A stretch of 63,453 nt of DNA from Firmicutes bacterium M10-2 (lineage in GTDB: Bacteria > Bacillota_I > Bacilli_A > Erysipelotrichales > Erysipelotrichaceae): NCBI GenBank assembly GCA_000403415.2, contig KE159699.1, positions 53,933 through 117,385 of the forward strand, in the 5' to 3' direction. Position 1 is the stretch's first letter; each line of letters begins with the position of its first letter. Of this stretch, positions 1-9,514 are shown one piece after another. Made by a program: the position numbers and the translations under genes. The notes below the pieces were generated by a model. It was not told the DNA's origin. It worked only from the letters and a program-made list of their open reading frames with translations, and did no database searches.

Positions 1-1
1 G

Positions 2-70
2 GAACACAAAAGCATACACGAAGAAGCAGTAAGAAATATCCGTGAGGATTTCAATTCTCGATGTGTTTGA
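2..70 (+). CDS. C-terminal end of a truncated upstream gene
   Basis: An open frame enters from the left edge and stops with TGA at 68-70, giving 22 residues rich in charged amino acids (ending NSRCV). It is the only frame here that reads as ordinary protein, and it lies about 40 bp before the next gene. The family cannot be recognised from so short a tail. It could also be chance. Confidence 0.35.
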   Translation, partial: EHKSIHEEAVRNIREDFNSRCV

Positions 71-107
71 GTATGTTTAGACACATTTTGAGTAGCAGGA
101 AGAAGAT

Positions 108-569
108 ATGGATGAGATCTATCAAAAATATGCACGCTTTGTTTATCGCTATCTTCTTTCCCTGGGAGCCGACGAAGAGGTGGCTGAGGAAGTGATGCAG
201 GAAACATTTTTTCAGGCCGTTCGTTCGATCCATACTTATAAAGGCGAATCGAAACTGTCTACTTGGCTTTGTGCGATTGCCCGAAATCAGTATGCAAAAT
301 ACCGGAAAAAGAATTCGGGACATATTTCGTTCGATGAAACGTTTATGGCTTGTGCAATCAACGATCCGCCAGCTCAGGTGGAAGTGTTCAAATCTATGCA
401 GATACTGCCTGGCAACACCCGAGAAATTATGTATCTTCGGATTTACGGCAATCTGAGCTTTCGCCAGATTGGCGAGGTGCTCGGAATAAGCGAAAACACT
501 GCGCGAGTCACGTATTACCGGGCCAGAGAGAAGCTGAGAAAGGAGATAGAGGAGAATGGAAGAGAATAA
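108..569 (+). CDS. ECF-type RNA polymerase sigma factor
   Basis: Sigma-70 factor of the extracytoplasmic-function group, which directs RNA polymerase to stress or envelope promoters. Region 2 spans about residues 6-70 (VAEEVMQETFFQAVR, then a KLSTWLCAIARN core). Region 4 spans about 95-150 (REIMYLRIYGNLSFRQIGE helix-turn-helix). The length of 153 residues is typical. An AGGAAGAAG ribosome site precedes the ATG. The stop overlaps the start of the next gene by 14 bp, and that gene is its probable anti-sigma factor, so the two should be co-translated. I saw no confident ECF-type promoter upstream, so autoregulation is unproven. Confidence 0.9.
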   Translation: MDEIYQKYARFVYRYLLSLGADEEVAEEVMQETFFQAVRSIHTYKGESKLSTWLCAIARNQYAKYRKKNSGHISFDETFMACAINDPPAQVEVFKSMQILPGNTREIMYLRIYGNLSFRQIGEVLGISENTARVTYYRAREKLRKEIEENGRE

Positions 570-1503
570 GTTACACGTATTGGTCAATGATCTGCTTCCC
601 GATTATATCGACGGCCTTACAAGTCCGGAAACGAACAAGATCATTGAAGAACATTTGGCGCAGTGTTCATCGTGCCAAAAAACACTGGAGCGCATGAAAG
701 AAAAGCCGTTTGTTTTGGATCCGGATGAAAAAATCGAAATCGATTATTTGAAAATGGTCAGGAAGAGAAATCGGCATCGCATCTGGATTACCATCTGTCT
801 TGTTTTTTTTGTTTTCACAAGCTGTTTTGGTATGTATGTTTTTTTGTTCGGGACGAAAACTTCGGCCACCTTACTTAACATAGATACTACTGTTGCGCCT
901 GATCAAGTGAAATTGGAAGTGGAGTGTATCGAAAAAGGTCGAAAAGTATCCCGTGTTTTGTGGCACAAGCAAGGAAAAGATGTGGAAGCAGTTGTGTATA
1001 CAGTTCCGGGAAAAGAAGAGAAAAAAACGTTTTCTTATAAGATTGACGGCTTGATTGAAAATGTCGAAGTGGCCGGTCGGATTGTATGGGAAGAAGGAAA
1101 GAAGATTCCGGCCGAACTGGCACTCCTTTATGAAAATAAAGTGGAATATATCGGGGATGTTTCGAAAGTATCCCGTCTTTTGGAAAAAATGAACGTGTCC
1201 GAACTGATCGGAAGCTATACGCTTGAACTGGACAATACCGGACTGATCATCCATTCTGTACGTCCGATCAACGAGGCCTATGTGGATCGGGAATCGCTGC
1301 TGATCCTTTCTATGATCGAGAATGTGTCTTTTGTCACATGGAAATCGCAAGACAAAGTTGAAACCGTATCAGTGGAAATGATGGATGATCGTCTGGGAAC
1401 CGGCATAAAAGAAGGATATCGTTCCTTGGCTGTGTTTGCAGACAACATCGAACAGCTCGAACAATCCGAAGAAATACGAGCGCGTGAATGCGTTTGTGAA
1501 TGA
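556..1503 (+). CDS. Membrane anti-sigma factor with zinc-finger domain
   Basis: Probable cognate anti-sigma factor of the preceding ECF sigma gene. Residues 1-45 form a zf-HC2/ZAS-type domain with the H-x3-C-x2-C signature (EEHLAQCSSCQ). One transmembrane helix lies at about residues 74-96, followed by an extracytoplasmic part of about 215 residues with no recognised domain. The family binds and holds the sigma factor at the membrane until a signal arrives. The extracellular part probably senses that signal, but what it is cannot be read from the sequence. The 14-bp overlap with the sigma gene supports the partnership. Confidence 0.8.
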   Translation: MEENKLHVLVNDLLPDYIDGLTSPETNKIIEEHLAQCSSCQKTLERMKEKPFVLDPDEKIEIDYLKMVRKRNRHRIWITICLVFFVFTSCFGMYVFLFGTKTSATLLNIDTTVAPDQVKLEVECIEKGRKVSRVLWHKQGKDVEAVVYTVPGKEEKKTFSYKIDGLIENVEVAGRIVWEEGKKIPAELALLYENKVEYIGDVSKVSRLLEKMNVSELIGSYTLELDNTGLIIHSVRPINEAYVDRESLLILSMIENVSFVTWKSQDKVETVSVEMMDDRLGTGIKEGYRSLAVFADNIEQLEQSEEIRARECVCE

Positions 1504-1747
1504 TGGAAAGGTAGGCGACACATTTCACAGGAAAAAAGTGGTCTTTTAAGCTGAAAACAACGAACCGGATGATATATAGTTTGATCGTCTTTCCTTCATC
1601 TATGGTGTGAAATATACAATAAAATGGGCAGGAAATGTGAAAAAAACAAAAGCTTGAAAGCGTGGCGAAAACGGTTTGACACGACTAACTTCCTGTGATA
1701 GACTCGTTCCGTAAGTTAAATGAGGCTAACTCGAAGGGAGATGTACT
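1504..1747 (+). promoter_or_regulatory. Promoter and candidate metal-regulator operator before the iron operon
   Basis: Intergenic region of 244 bp. TTGACA at 1676-1681, a 17-bp spacer and TAGACT at 1699-1704 make a good vegetative promoter for the iron transporter. Just downstream is the inverted repeat AGTTA-n8-TAACT (about 1714-1731). Its right half, TGAGGCTAACT, resembles the half-site of DtxR/IdeR operators (TTAGGCTAACC). A metal-dependent repressor at this site would suit an iron uptake operon. The rest of the gap shows nothing recognisable, and no terminator follows the anti-sigma gene. Confidence 0.55.
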
Positions 1748-2686
1748 ATGAAATTAAAACGAGAATTAAAAAAATTGGGAATTGGGTTGTTGATGGTGTG
1801 CTCGCTCGTATTGATAGCCGGTTGTTCCTCTTCTTCAAAGGAACAAGAATCAAAAGATACAAAAATCGTTCAGACCGATAAAGGGGAAGTGGAAATTCCC
1901 GCAAATCCGACAAGAATTGTTTCCGATTATTATTTAGGAGAATTTTTAGCCGTAGATACAAAACCGATTATTGCTTCCCCATACGCATTGGAAAATCCGT
2001 TCCTGGCTGATTATATCGAAGGAATCGAACCACTGAATATCACAAGTGCGGAAACTTCATTGGAAATGATCGCTCAGGCCGAGCCGGACTTGATCGTTAC
2101 GATCACAGAAGCTGATTATGACAAATATTCCAAAATTGCTCCTACTGTATATATCGAAGATGGAAAACGAAGTGACGAAGAATTGTTTGAATATATTGCT
2201 TCTTTAGTAAATAAAGAAGAGGAAGCAAAACAATATATGGATGACTTTTATGCGAAAGCCAACGAAATGAAACCGGCCGTTCAAGATGTCGTCAAAGATC
2301 AGACCGTTTCAATTGTCGAAGTGTGGCCTCAACAAATTTACTCTATGGGATCTCATTTCGCACGCGGAGGAACGATCCTTTATGACCTTTGGGATTTGAA
2401 AGCACCGGAAGTCGTGCAAAAAGAAATGGTCGATGGAGATGAAGCGTATAAAGTGATTTCCCTTGAAGCGTTGCCTGAATATACCGGTGATTATATTTTA
2501 TATGGTGTACTAAGCGATACCGAGCCGGACTTTGTGGAAGATTCAGCAATTTGGAACAATTTACCAGCCGTAAAAGACGGACAAGTGATGCCTTACCAAC
2601 AAGTCGCATTTATGCATCGTGATCCGATTTCATTGAATGGTCAAATGGATGAATTGTACGCTTTCTTTACCAAGAACGGAGAATAA
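1748..2686 (+). CDS. Iron-siderophore ABC transporter, substrate-binding lipoprotein
   Basis: Extracellular receptor of a FecBCDE/FhuD-type importer. The N-terminus is a lipoprotein signal with lipobox LIAGC (Cys about 26), then a Ser-rich linker. A Peripla_BP_2 fold follows, containing NPTRIVS and a conserved EPDLIVT segment. Its length of 312 residues is normal for cluster A-III binding proteins of ferric siderophores. AGGGAG precedes the ATG. It is the first gene of a four-gene operon with two FecCD permeases and an ATPase. The actual ligand (hydroxamate, catecholate or haem) is not decided by the sequence. Confidence 0.9.
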   Translation: MKLKRELKKLGIGLLMVCSLVLIAGCSSSSKEQESKDTKIVQTDKGEVEIPANPTRIVSDYYLGEFLAVDTKPIIASPYALENPFLADYIEGIEPLNITSAETSLEMIAQAEPDLIVTITEADYDKYSKIAPTVYIEDGKRSDEELFEYIASLVNKEEEAKQYMDDFYAKANEMKPAVQDVVKDQTVSIVEVWPQQIYSMGSHFARGGTILYDLWDLKAPEVVQKEMVDGDEAYKVISLEALPEYTGDYILYGVLSDTEPDFVEDSAIWNNLPAVKDGQVMPYQQVAFMHRDPISLNGQMDELYAFFTKNGE

Positions 2687-2688
2687 AG

Positions 2689-3690
2689 ATGAAAAAGACA
2701 ATTTCGCCGATTGTCTTTCTGATTATCACCAGTATCGCAGTTGTTTTCGCTGCGATACTTTCTGTGTTTTTAGGAAGTACGAATATTTCGGCTCATGAAG
2801 TGATGAATGCGCTGTTCGCGTTTGATGCAAATCAACACAATCATTTAGCCATCATGGAATTACGCATTCCGCGAACGATCGGAGATATCCTGGTCGGTGC
2901 AAGCCTCGCATGTGCCGGAGCAATGATGCAAGGCATTACCCGAAATCCATTAGCCGATTGCGGAATCTTGGGAATCAATGCAGGTGCATCCTTTGCTTTG
3001 GCAATTTGCTTGGGAATCTTTTCTTCCGTGAATTTCGGATTCAGTGTCCTCGTTTCGTTTCTCGGAGCAATTCTTGCAGCCTTTTTGGTGTTTGGTGCGA
3101 TGTTTGTCGGACATCGCAAGATGGATACCGGGCGATTGGTTTTGGCCGGACTGGCCATCAGCATGTTCTTTACGTCTTTGGCCCAAGGCATTTCCTTGTT
3201 CACCAATACAGGGCAGGATCTTGCGTTTTGGAGTGCAGGAGGGGTGGCAGGCATCCGCATGCAGCAATTGAAGTTTGCAAGCCCCCTCATCTTGATTGCG
3301 TTGATATGGGCGTTGTTTTTATCAAAAAAGGTCGGACTTCTTTCTTTAGGAGAAGAAGCCGCCCAAGGACTGGGATTGAACGTGAAACGTTCCATGATCG
3401 AATGCCTAATTGCGGTACTGATTATGGCAGCATGTTCAAGTGCACTTGCAGGTCCGATCGCTTTTGTAGGTCTGCTCGTTCCGTATGTCGTTCGTTTCTT
3501 TATCGGAACAAGTTATGAAAAAGTCATTCCGGGATCAATGGTGCTTGGCGCATTCTTCATGCTGATTGCCGACATTTGTTCTCGATTGATCAACGCACCT
3601 TCGGAAACACCGATCGGTTTGATTTTTGCGATTATCGGCGTGCCGTTTTTCATTATCTTAGCACGCAAAGGAGGCCGTGGCTTTGAGTAG
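2689..3690 (+). CDS. Iron-siderophore ABC transporter permease (FecCD family), first subunit
   Basis: Membrane permease of the BtuC/FecCD family with about nine or ten hydrophobic helices over 333 residues. Visible family motifs are ELRIPRTIGDILVGASLA near residue 56 and GLNVKRS in the cytoplasmic coupling loop. It starts two bases after the stop of the binding protein and overlaps the next permease, so it is part of one transcript. With the second permease it should form the heterodimeric channel that moves the ferric siderophore across the membrane. Confidence 0.92.
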   Translation: MKKTISPIVFLIITSIAVVFAAILSVFLGSTNISAHEVMNALFAFDANQHNHLAIMELRIPRTIGDILVGASLACAGAMMQGITRNPLADCGILGINAGASFALAICLGIFSSVNFGFSVLVSFLGAILAAFLVFGAMFVGHRKMDTGRLVLAGLAISMFFTSLAQGISLFTNTGQDLAFWSAGGVAGIRMQQLKFASPLILIALIWALFLSKKVGLLSLGEEAAQGLGLNVKRSMIECLIAVLIMAACSSALAGPIAFVGLLVPYVVRFFIGTSYEKVIPGSMVLGAFFMLIADICSRLINAPSETPIGLIFAIIGVPFFIILARKGGRGFE

Positions 3691-4672
3691 AAAAAAAAGA
3701 CTCATCGTGATCTTGATCCTATTGCTGGCCGGATTGGTAGTTCTCGACCTCCACTCAGGATATACGAGTATTTCTTGGCAGCAAATGGGTGATTTATTAA
3801 CAGGAAAAGCAAGTCGTGCCTTGTCTTATACGTTTTTTGAACTTCGATTGCCACGCATACTCATTTCATTGCTTGTAGGAATCGGATTATCTGTATCCGG
3901 AGTCCTGCTGCAGTCGGTAACTCAAAACGATATGGCAGATCCCGGACTTCTTGGAATCAATGCCGGGTCAGGACTGATGCTTGCCTTATTTTTTGTTTTT
4001 TTTAAACAAAGTACGGATCAGTTTTCGTTCTGGCTCGTTGTCTTGTCGTTTATCGGCGCTTTGCTGGTCTTTGTTATGGAGTACCGTTTGGCAATCGTTT
4101 ATCGGAAAATGCATCCTAAAAGACTGCTGTTGATGGGGGTGGCCATTTCGTTAGGCATTTCCTCTTTAACGACTATGCTCATGTTGAAGATGCCCGATCA
4201 GGACTATGCGTTTGTTCAAAGTTGGCTGACCGGAAATATTTGGGGTGCTTCTTGGGAAAATGTCATTTTATTGACGATTTGTTTCATTTTACTTATCACG
4301 TATGTGTTTTATCGTTCGTTTACGCTGAATGTGTTTGATCTCGGGACATTGACCGCAACCGCACTTGGCGTCGATATGAAAAAGGATTCCAAAAGACTGT
4401 TGCTGATTGCTATTGTTTTATCTTCGTTGTGCTGTGCGGTAGGAGGAGGCCTCAGTTTTGTCGGATTGATCTGCCCACATCTTTCCCGCAAACTTGTTGG
4501 TTCCAATCATCGTGTTTTGGTCCCTGTGTCTGTTTTGATTGGTGGCGTACTGCTTGTTGCAGCTGATATTGTGTCAAGAACATTGCTGCTGCCAAATGAG
4601 ATCCCGATCGGAATTGTGGCAACCGTGATCGGTGCACCGTATTTCTTGTATTTGCTAGTAAAGGAGAAATGA
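3683..4672 (+). CDS. Iron-siderophore ABC transporter permease (FecCD family), second subunit
   Basis: Second FecCD-type permease (ELRLPRILISLLVGIGLSVSG, then GLICPHLSRKLVG near the C-terminus) that pairs with the preceding permease. Start choice: a GTG lies at 3677 but only two bases after AAAGGAGG (3667-3674). The in-frame TTG at 3683 is eight bases away and gives the better-spaced start MSRKKR, so I place the start there (329 residues). The 5' end overlaps the upstream gene by a few bases, typical of translational coupling. About nine transmembrane helices are visible. Confidence 0.9.
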   Translation: MSRKKRLIVILILLLAGLVVLDLHSGYTSISWQQMGDLLTGKASRALSYTFFELRLPRILISLLVGIGLSVSGVLLQSVTQNDMADPGLLGINAGSGLMLALFFVFFKQSTDQFSFWLVVLSFIGALLVFVMEYRLAIVYRKMHPKRLLLMGVAISLGISSLTTMLMLKMPDQDYAFVQSWLTGNIWGASWENVILLTICFILLITYVFYRSFTLNVFDLGTLTATALGVDMKKDSKRLLLIAIVLSSLCCAVGGGLSFVGLICPHLSRKLVGSNHRVLVPVSVLIGGVLLVAADIVSRTLLLPNEIPIGIVATVIGAPYFLYLLVKEK

Positions 4673-5469
4673 TGGAACGAGTAATTTTAGAAGGAAAAGG
4701 ATTGAAGGTCGGTTATGACAAAAAAATTATTATTCCCCATATGGATGTAAAGATCGAAACCGGAAAGATCACAAGCTTGATCGGACCCAATGGCTGCGGA
4801 AAATCGACTTTGCTGAAAGCGCTTGCCCGTATCATTCCCATAGAAGAAGGAGAAGTGCTGCTGGAGGGAAAAAATATTTTTGTTTCCGATACAAAAGAGG
4901 TAGCCAAAAAAATGGCTTTGCTTCCCCAAGCGCCTCAAGCTCCTGCAGGATTGAGCGTGGAAGAACTTGTTTCTTATGGCAGATATCCGCATAAACGAGG
5001 GTTTGGCTCTTTCAATCAAAAAGATCATGAATTGATCGATCAGGCAATGAAACACACAAATGTATATGATTTAAAAGATCGGGATATTGCCACGCTTTCG
5101 GGTGGACAAAGACAGCGAGCGTGGATTGCAATGGCTTTAGCGCAAGATACCCCATTGATTTTATTGGATGAACCGACAACGTATTTGGACATGGCTCATC
5201 AATTGGAAATTCTCGAGTTACTGAAAGAATTAAACGAAAAAGAAAAAAAGACGATTGTGCTGGTGATCCATGATCTGAATTTGGCAGCTCGTTTCAGTGA
5301 TCGCCTGCTTGCTATGAAAGATGGAGCGATACGCTATGAAGGAGATGTCGATTCGGTTATGACCAAAGAGATGCTTGAACAAGTCTTTGGATTGGATGCA
5401 TATATCGTTGAAGATCCTTGGTCGAAAAAGAAAACAATGCTTACCTATCGGACCTTGTCGGATTGTTAG
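4672..5469 (+). CDS. Iron-siderophore ABC transporter ATP-binding protein
   Basis: ATPase of the FecE/FhuC type (265 residues) that powers the two FecCD permeases. Walker A is GPNGCGKST near residue 38, the signature is LSGGQRQR, and Walker B is LILLDEPT, followed by the H-loop VIHDL. Two ATGs are in tandem at 4669 and 4672. GGAG at 4663-4666 is only two bases from the first and five from the second, so 4672 is preferred. The ATG/TGA overlap with the upstream permease indicates coupling. A strong terminator follows. Confidence 0.93.
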   Translation: MERVILEGKGLKVGYDKKIIIPHMDVKIETGKITSLIGPNGCGKSTLLKALARIIPIEEGEVLLEGKNIFVSDTKEVAKKMALLPQAPQAPAGLSVEELVSYGRYPHKRGFGSFNQKDHELIDQAMKHTNVYDLKDRDIATLSGGQRQRAWIAMALAQDTPLILLDEPTTYLDMAHQLEILELLKELNEKEKKTIVLVIHDLNLAARFSDRLLAMKDGAIRYEGDVDSVMTKEMLEQVFGLDAYIVEDPWSKKKTMLTYRTLSDC

Positions 5470-5483
5470 AAAACCTTTTGCTA

Positions 5484-5524
5484 AAAAACTCCCCGCCACT
5501 TCATGTGGGCTAGGGAGTTTTTTT
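5484..5524. terminator. Bidirectional terminator between the iron operon and cysK
   Basis: Stem AAAAAACTCCC / GGGAGTTTTTT with an inner CCAC/GTGG hairpin. The A-run on one side and T-run on the other let it serve both convergent genes. Confidence 0.85.
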
Positions 5525-6456
5525 TATTTAGAAAATAATGGAGTTGACAGATAACGATCGCCGGTATCCGGAAATATGGCCACAATCGTCTTTCCTGCGT
5601 TTTCAGGGCGTTTGCTTAGCTCAATTGCCGCATAGAGCGCTGCTCCGGAGGAAATTCCAACTAAAATACCTTCAGTGTGTCCGATGAGTCGTCCGTAAGC
5701 AAAAGCATCCTCGTTCGACACAGGAATGATTTCGTCATAGATTGCAGTATCCAGTACATCCGGTACAAATCCGGCGCCGATTCCTTGGATTTTATGTGGG
5801 CCGGAACGACCTTCGCTTAGAACAGGAGAGTCTTTTGGCTCCACAGCTACTATTTTCACTTCCGGATTTTTTTCCTTCAAATACTTTCCTACACCGGTAA
5901 TGGTTCCACCGGTACCAACCCCGGAAACAAAAATATCGACTTTGCCATCCGTATCTTTCCAGATTTCCGGACCGGTGGTGGAATAATGAATCATCGGATT
6001 GGCGGGATTGCCAAATTGACCGGGAACAAAGCTGTCAGGAATTTCTTCTGCGAGCTCTTTCGCTTTGTCAATTGCACCCTTTGTTCCTTTGGATCCGTCG
6101 GTAAGAACAATTTCTGCGCCATATGATTTCATCAACTGACGACGTTCCACGCTCATTGTTTCCGGCATGGTAATAATAATGCGATATCCTCGGGCTGCGG
6201 CAATCGAAGCCAGACCGATTCCCGTATTTCCGGATGTCGGTTCGATGATGGTGGAACCGGGCTTCAGTTTTCCACTCGCTTCTGCTTCGTCGATCATTGC
6301 TTTGGCAATCCGATCTTTTACAGATCCGGTAGGGTTAAAATACTCAATTTTCGCTAAGATACGAGCGTTTGCTCCTGTTTCTTTTTCGATGCGGGTCAGT
6401 TCCAGTAAAGGTGTATTGCCAACCAACTGATCAGCAGATGTGTAAATGTTAGACAT
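5524..6456 (-). CDS. cysK: Cysteine synthase A (O-acetylserine sulfhydrylase)
   Basis: PLP enzyme that makes cysteine from O-acetylserine and sulfide in the cytoplasm. The cofactor lysine is K47 in NPTGSVKDR, the substrate loop is [10 protein letters not shown], and the phosphate-binding loop is GTGGTITG. Its 310 residues match CysK. An AAAGGAGG site precedes the ATG. It is transcribed divergently from an Rrf2-family regulator resembling CymR. In Bacillus CymR works in complex with CysK, so this arrangement suggests the same sulfur-sensing pair. The promoter and possible operators are given separately. Confidence 0.95.
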   Translation of the reverse strand: MSNIYTSADQLVGNTPLLELTRIEKETGANARILAKIEYFNPTGSVKDRIAKAMIDEAEASGKLKPGSTIIEPTSGNTGIGLASIAAARGYRIIITMPETMSVERRQLMKSYGAEIVLTDGSKGTKGAIDKAKELAEEIPDSFVPGQFGNPANPMIHYSTTGPEIWKDTDGKVDIFVSGVGTGGTITGVGKYLKEKNPEVKIVAVEPKDSPVLSEGRSGPHKIQGIGAGFVPDVLDTAIYDEIIPVSNEDAFAYGRLIGHTEGILVGISSGAALYAAIELSKRPENAGKTIVAIFPDTGDRYLSTPLFSK

Positions 6457-6768
6457 GATAAATTCCTCCTTTTATTCTTGCGTTGCGGCTATGAAGCCTT
6501 TTTCCAAATCAGCAATCATTTCCTAATAGAGAGTCGGAACGTATTCGATTGAATGCGTTTTTGCGGGGAAAATGGGGCTGTAATATCTCCATTGGGAAAT
6601 AAGATGTGATTGCGGGCCCAATCTACATTAACTTATGGAAAATCCTCCTCTCTGTAAAATAATTGGCTTTATATTAAACCTATTAACCTACTTTGTCAAT
6701 TGGTATAATGCAGCTTGAATTCCTATTAACCTTGAGGTATGATAGGAAAAAAATGGAGGATATTTTAT
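6457..6768. promoter_or_regulatory. Divergent promoters of cysK and rrf2 with repeated operator-like motif
   Basis: Gap of 312 bp. On the minus strand TTGACA (6699-6694), a 17-bp spacer and TAATAT (6676-6671) form the cysK promoter, giving a leader of about 210 nt with no T-box or S-box motif that I can recognise. On the plus strand TGGTATAAT (6701-6709) is an extended -10 for rrf2. The 11-mer CCTATTAACCT occurs twice, at 6679-6689 (inside the cysK spacer) and 6722-6732, with starts 43 bp (about four helical turns) apart. These are good candidates for binding sites of the adjacent Rrf2 regulator. Confidence 0.6.
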
Positions 6769-7197
6769 ATGATGATTTCCACAAAGGGCAGATATGCACT
6801 ACGTTTTCTGGTGGATGTGGCAGAACATCAAGAGGATGGGTTTGTTCCTTTGAAAGATGTAGCCATGCGACAGGAAATTTCGGAAAAGTATTTGGAAATC
6901 GTAGTGAAAGAGTTGGTGAAAGGCGGATTGCTAAGCGCTCACCGCGGAAAAGGGGGAGGATATCGCCTGAAACATGACCCGGAAGAGTATAATGTAAAGT
7001 CTGTTCTTGAGCTTATGGAGGGACCGTTATGTCCGGTTGCCTGTTTGGAATCAGAGCACAATGTCTGCCCTCGAAAAGAGGCTTGTCGTACCCTTGGACT
7101 ATGGCAGGGACTTGATGAAGTCATCTCTGATTATTTAGGACAGTTCACTTTGGCAGACTTGTCAAAACGGCCTGAGAAAAAGGAGATACAATCATAG
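6769..7197 (+). CDS. Rrf2-family transcriptional regulator, CymR/IscR-like
   Basis: Winged-helix regulator of 142 residues. The Rrf2 signature ISTKGRYALR opens the protein, and the recognition helix region is ISEKYLEIVVKELVKGG followed by the wing HRGKGGGYRL. Four cysteines in C-x3-C-x7-C-x5-C order (PLCPVACLESEHNVCPRKEAC) sit where IscR-type proteins bind an iron-sulfur cluster, so cluster binding is possible. GGAGG at 6755-6759 supports ATG 6769, with a second ATG at 6772. Divergence from cysK argues for a CymR-like role in cysteine metabolism. The exact ligand is not shown. Confidence 0.88.
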   Translation: MMISTKGRYALRFLVDVAEHQEDGFVPLKDVAMRQEISEKYLEIVVKELVKGGLLSAHRGKGGGYRLKHDPEEYNVKSVLELMEGPLCPVACLESEHNVCPRKEACRTLGLWQGLDEVISDYLGQFTLADLSKRPEKKEIQS

Positions 7198-7264
7198 CGG
7201 CATCTCCTAAATAAATGGATTTTTTCTTGTTTAAAACGGCTTTATATTAGCCTTTTTATTGGTC

Positions 7265-7582
7265 TTAATCCAGATCGCTTGTCATATCTTCGAGAAGTTT
7301 CCAATCTTTATAGCTTGATTTTACGTATTTTTTCACTTCTTTGGCAACGCTGCTGGTCAAAGCGTGTCGTTGGCGGGAAATCGAATAATAAATGGTTAAG
7401 ATCATTTCTTTTAATTCTTCTTCATCAAGCCATTGAAGTTTGTCTTCTGGTATATCGTAAAGTTCATGATAGATCTTAGCAAGGACGGATAGGCGATTTG
7501 CCTGGGTGACATCATCCATAACATCATCAAAGGCTTGTTTTAGTTTTGGCTGCATATAAGCAGCAATTTGTTCATGTGTCAT
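7265..7582 (-). CDS. Conserved-looking small protein under probable CcpA control
   Basis: Acidic, helical protein of 105 residues without signal peptide or recognised domain. I do not recognise the family. A good ribosome site (AAAGGAGC) precedes the ATG. The promoter on the minus strand is TTGTAA (7635-7630), a 17-bp spacer and TAAAAT (7612-7607). A near-consensus cre, TGAAAACGCTTACA at 7621-7634, overlaps its -35, so catabolite repression is likely. The gene stands between the rrf2 and ilvC terminator regions and is probably monocistronic. Confidence 0.7.
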   Translation of the reverse strand: MTHEQIAAYMQPKLKQAFDDVMDDVTQANRLSVLAKIYHELYDIPEDKLQWLDEEELKEMILTIYYSISRQRHALTSSVAKEVKKYVKSSYKDWKLLEDMTSDLD

Positions 7583-7606
7583 AATTCAAATGCTCCTTTT
7601 TCTTTT

Positions 7607-7635
7607 ATTTTACCTGTTAGTGAAAACGCTTACAA
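7607..7635 (-). promoter_or_regulatory. Promoter with overlapping cre (CcpA) site
   Basis: TTGTAA-17 bp-TAAAAT on the minus strand. The plus strand of the -35/spacer reads TGAAAACGCTTACA (7621-7634), matching the cre consensus TGWAARCGYTWNCW. Binding here would block polymerase directly. Confidence 0.65.
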
Positions 7636-7642
7636 GATAAAA

Positions 7643-7674
7643 AACAAAAAAGCAATAGCATACCTGCTATTGCT
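7643..7674 (-). terminator. Terminator of ilvC
   Basis: AGCAATAGCA / TGCTATTGCT hairpin at 7651-7674. On the minus strand it is followed by a T-run. Confidence 0.8.
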
Positions 7675-7689
7675 GAAGGAGCTATTTGA

Positions 7690-8742
<1,053 letters not shown>

Positions 8743-8845
8743 TTATAAGGGAATTTGAAAAATTGTTCAAGAAAGTTTGAAAGTTTTTACAATAATGATG
8801 AAAGTTTTGTTACAATAAAAAAAGTCGAATAGAAAGGAAAAAAAG

Positions 8846-9448
8846 ATGAATTGGAACGATATTGATTTTTCGGCCATTCAAAATATGGTCAACTCTCTTT
8901 CGGATGAAGAGAAACAAAATATCCAGCAAATGGCAAAGAATATGATGAAAGAGGCTCCGATCCAAGAAGAGGAGGAAGAGCTTACGACTTCTCAGCGTTT
9001 AGGATGGGATGAAAATATGTTTATCCAACTGCCCGGAAAAATGCAGGATGATCTTGAATCGGCACTTGATCTTGAAGATTATTATGAAGAAGATCAGGAA
9101 GATGATCTTTCGGCACCTGTTTTGTTTTATGCGAAGGCACTTCTTGATGCGTGCCGCGGCCAATTGGCGCCAATCTTTCGCAATGTGTTGAATTTAACAG
9201 TTTTTGAAACGGTAAATTACACGACTTTGGGACAGTATCTAGATGTGCTTAGCGATGAAAATATTCGGATCTTGGCTGATGAGCAGTTCGGAGAAACTTC
9301 CTTGTGGATCACGGTTCGGGAAATTTTGAGTTTTACGAATTTGCTGCTGCAAAGAGCGCAATATGACCGTATCTCGTATTCGGACCTTTTGATCTTGAAA
9401 GAGCGTCTGATTGACAAAAAAGAAATTTTACTTCCTTTTTCGCTTTAA
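8846..9448 (+). CDS. Hypothetical acidic protein
   Basis: Protein of 200 residues with an AAAGGAAA ribosome site before the ATG. It is strongly acidic in the first half (EEEEEL, then EDYYEEDQEDD) and more hydrophobic and helical afterwards. There is no signal peptide, clear membrane helix or known motif. It is transcribed divergently from ilvC, and the 130-bp gap should hold both promoters. I do not recognise the family. Codon use and the ribosome site resemble the neighbours, so it is likely a real cytoplasmic protein. Confidence 0.7.
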   Translation: MNWNDIDFSAIQNMVNSLSDEEKQNIQQMAKNMMKEAPIQEEEEELTTSQRLGWDENMFIQLPGKMQDDLESALDLEDYYEEDQEDDLSAPVLFYAKALLDACRGQLAPIFRNVLNLTVFETVNYTTLGQYLDVLSDENIRILADEQFGETSLWITVREILSFTNLLLQRAQYDRISYSDLLILKERLIDKKEILLPFSL

Positions 9449-9514
9449 CGATGCTATTGTCAATCGTTTCGGGTATAATAGACATAAAGATATAATGTCT
9501 TGAAGGAGCGTAGT

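Noticed and set aside
2841-3395. Long minus-strand open frames across the iron permease genes
   Set aside because: They mirror the codon structure of the real plus-strand genes and have no ribosome sites.
6457-6670. Possible T-box or SAM riboswitch in the 210-nt cysK leader
   Set aside because: No T-box AGGGTGG-like sequence, no S-box core and no terminator before cysK.
9482-9500. Possible promoter TATAAT before nanE
   Set aside because: TATAAT-like words are present (about 9475 and 9491), but no -35 at proper distance; too weak to call as a defined site.
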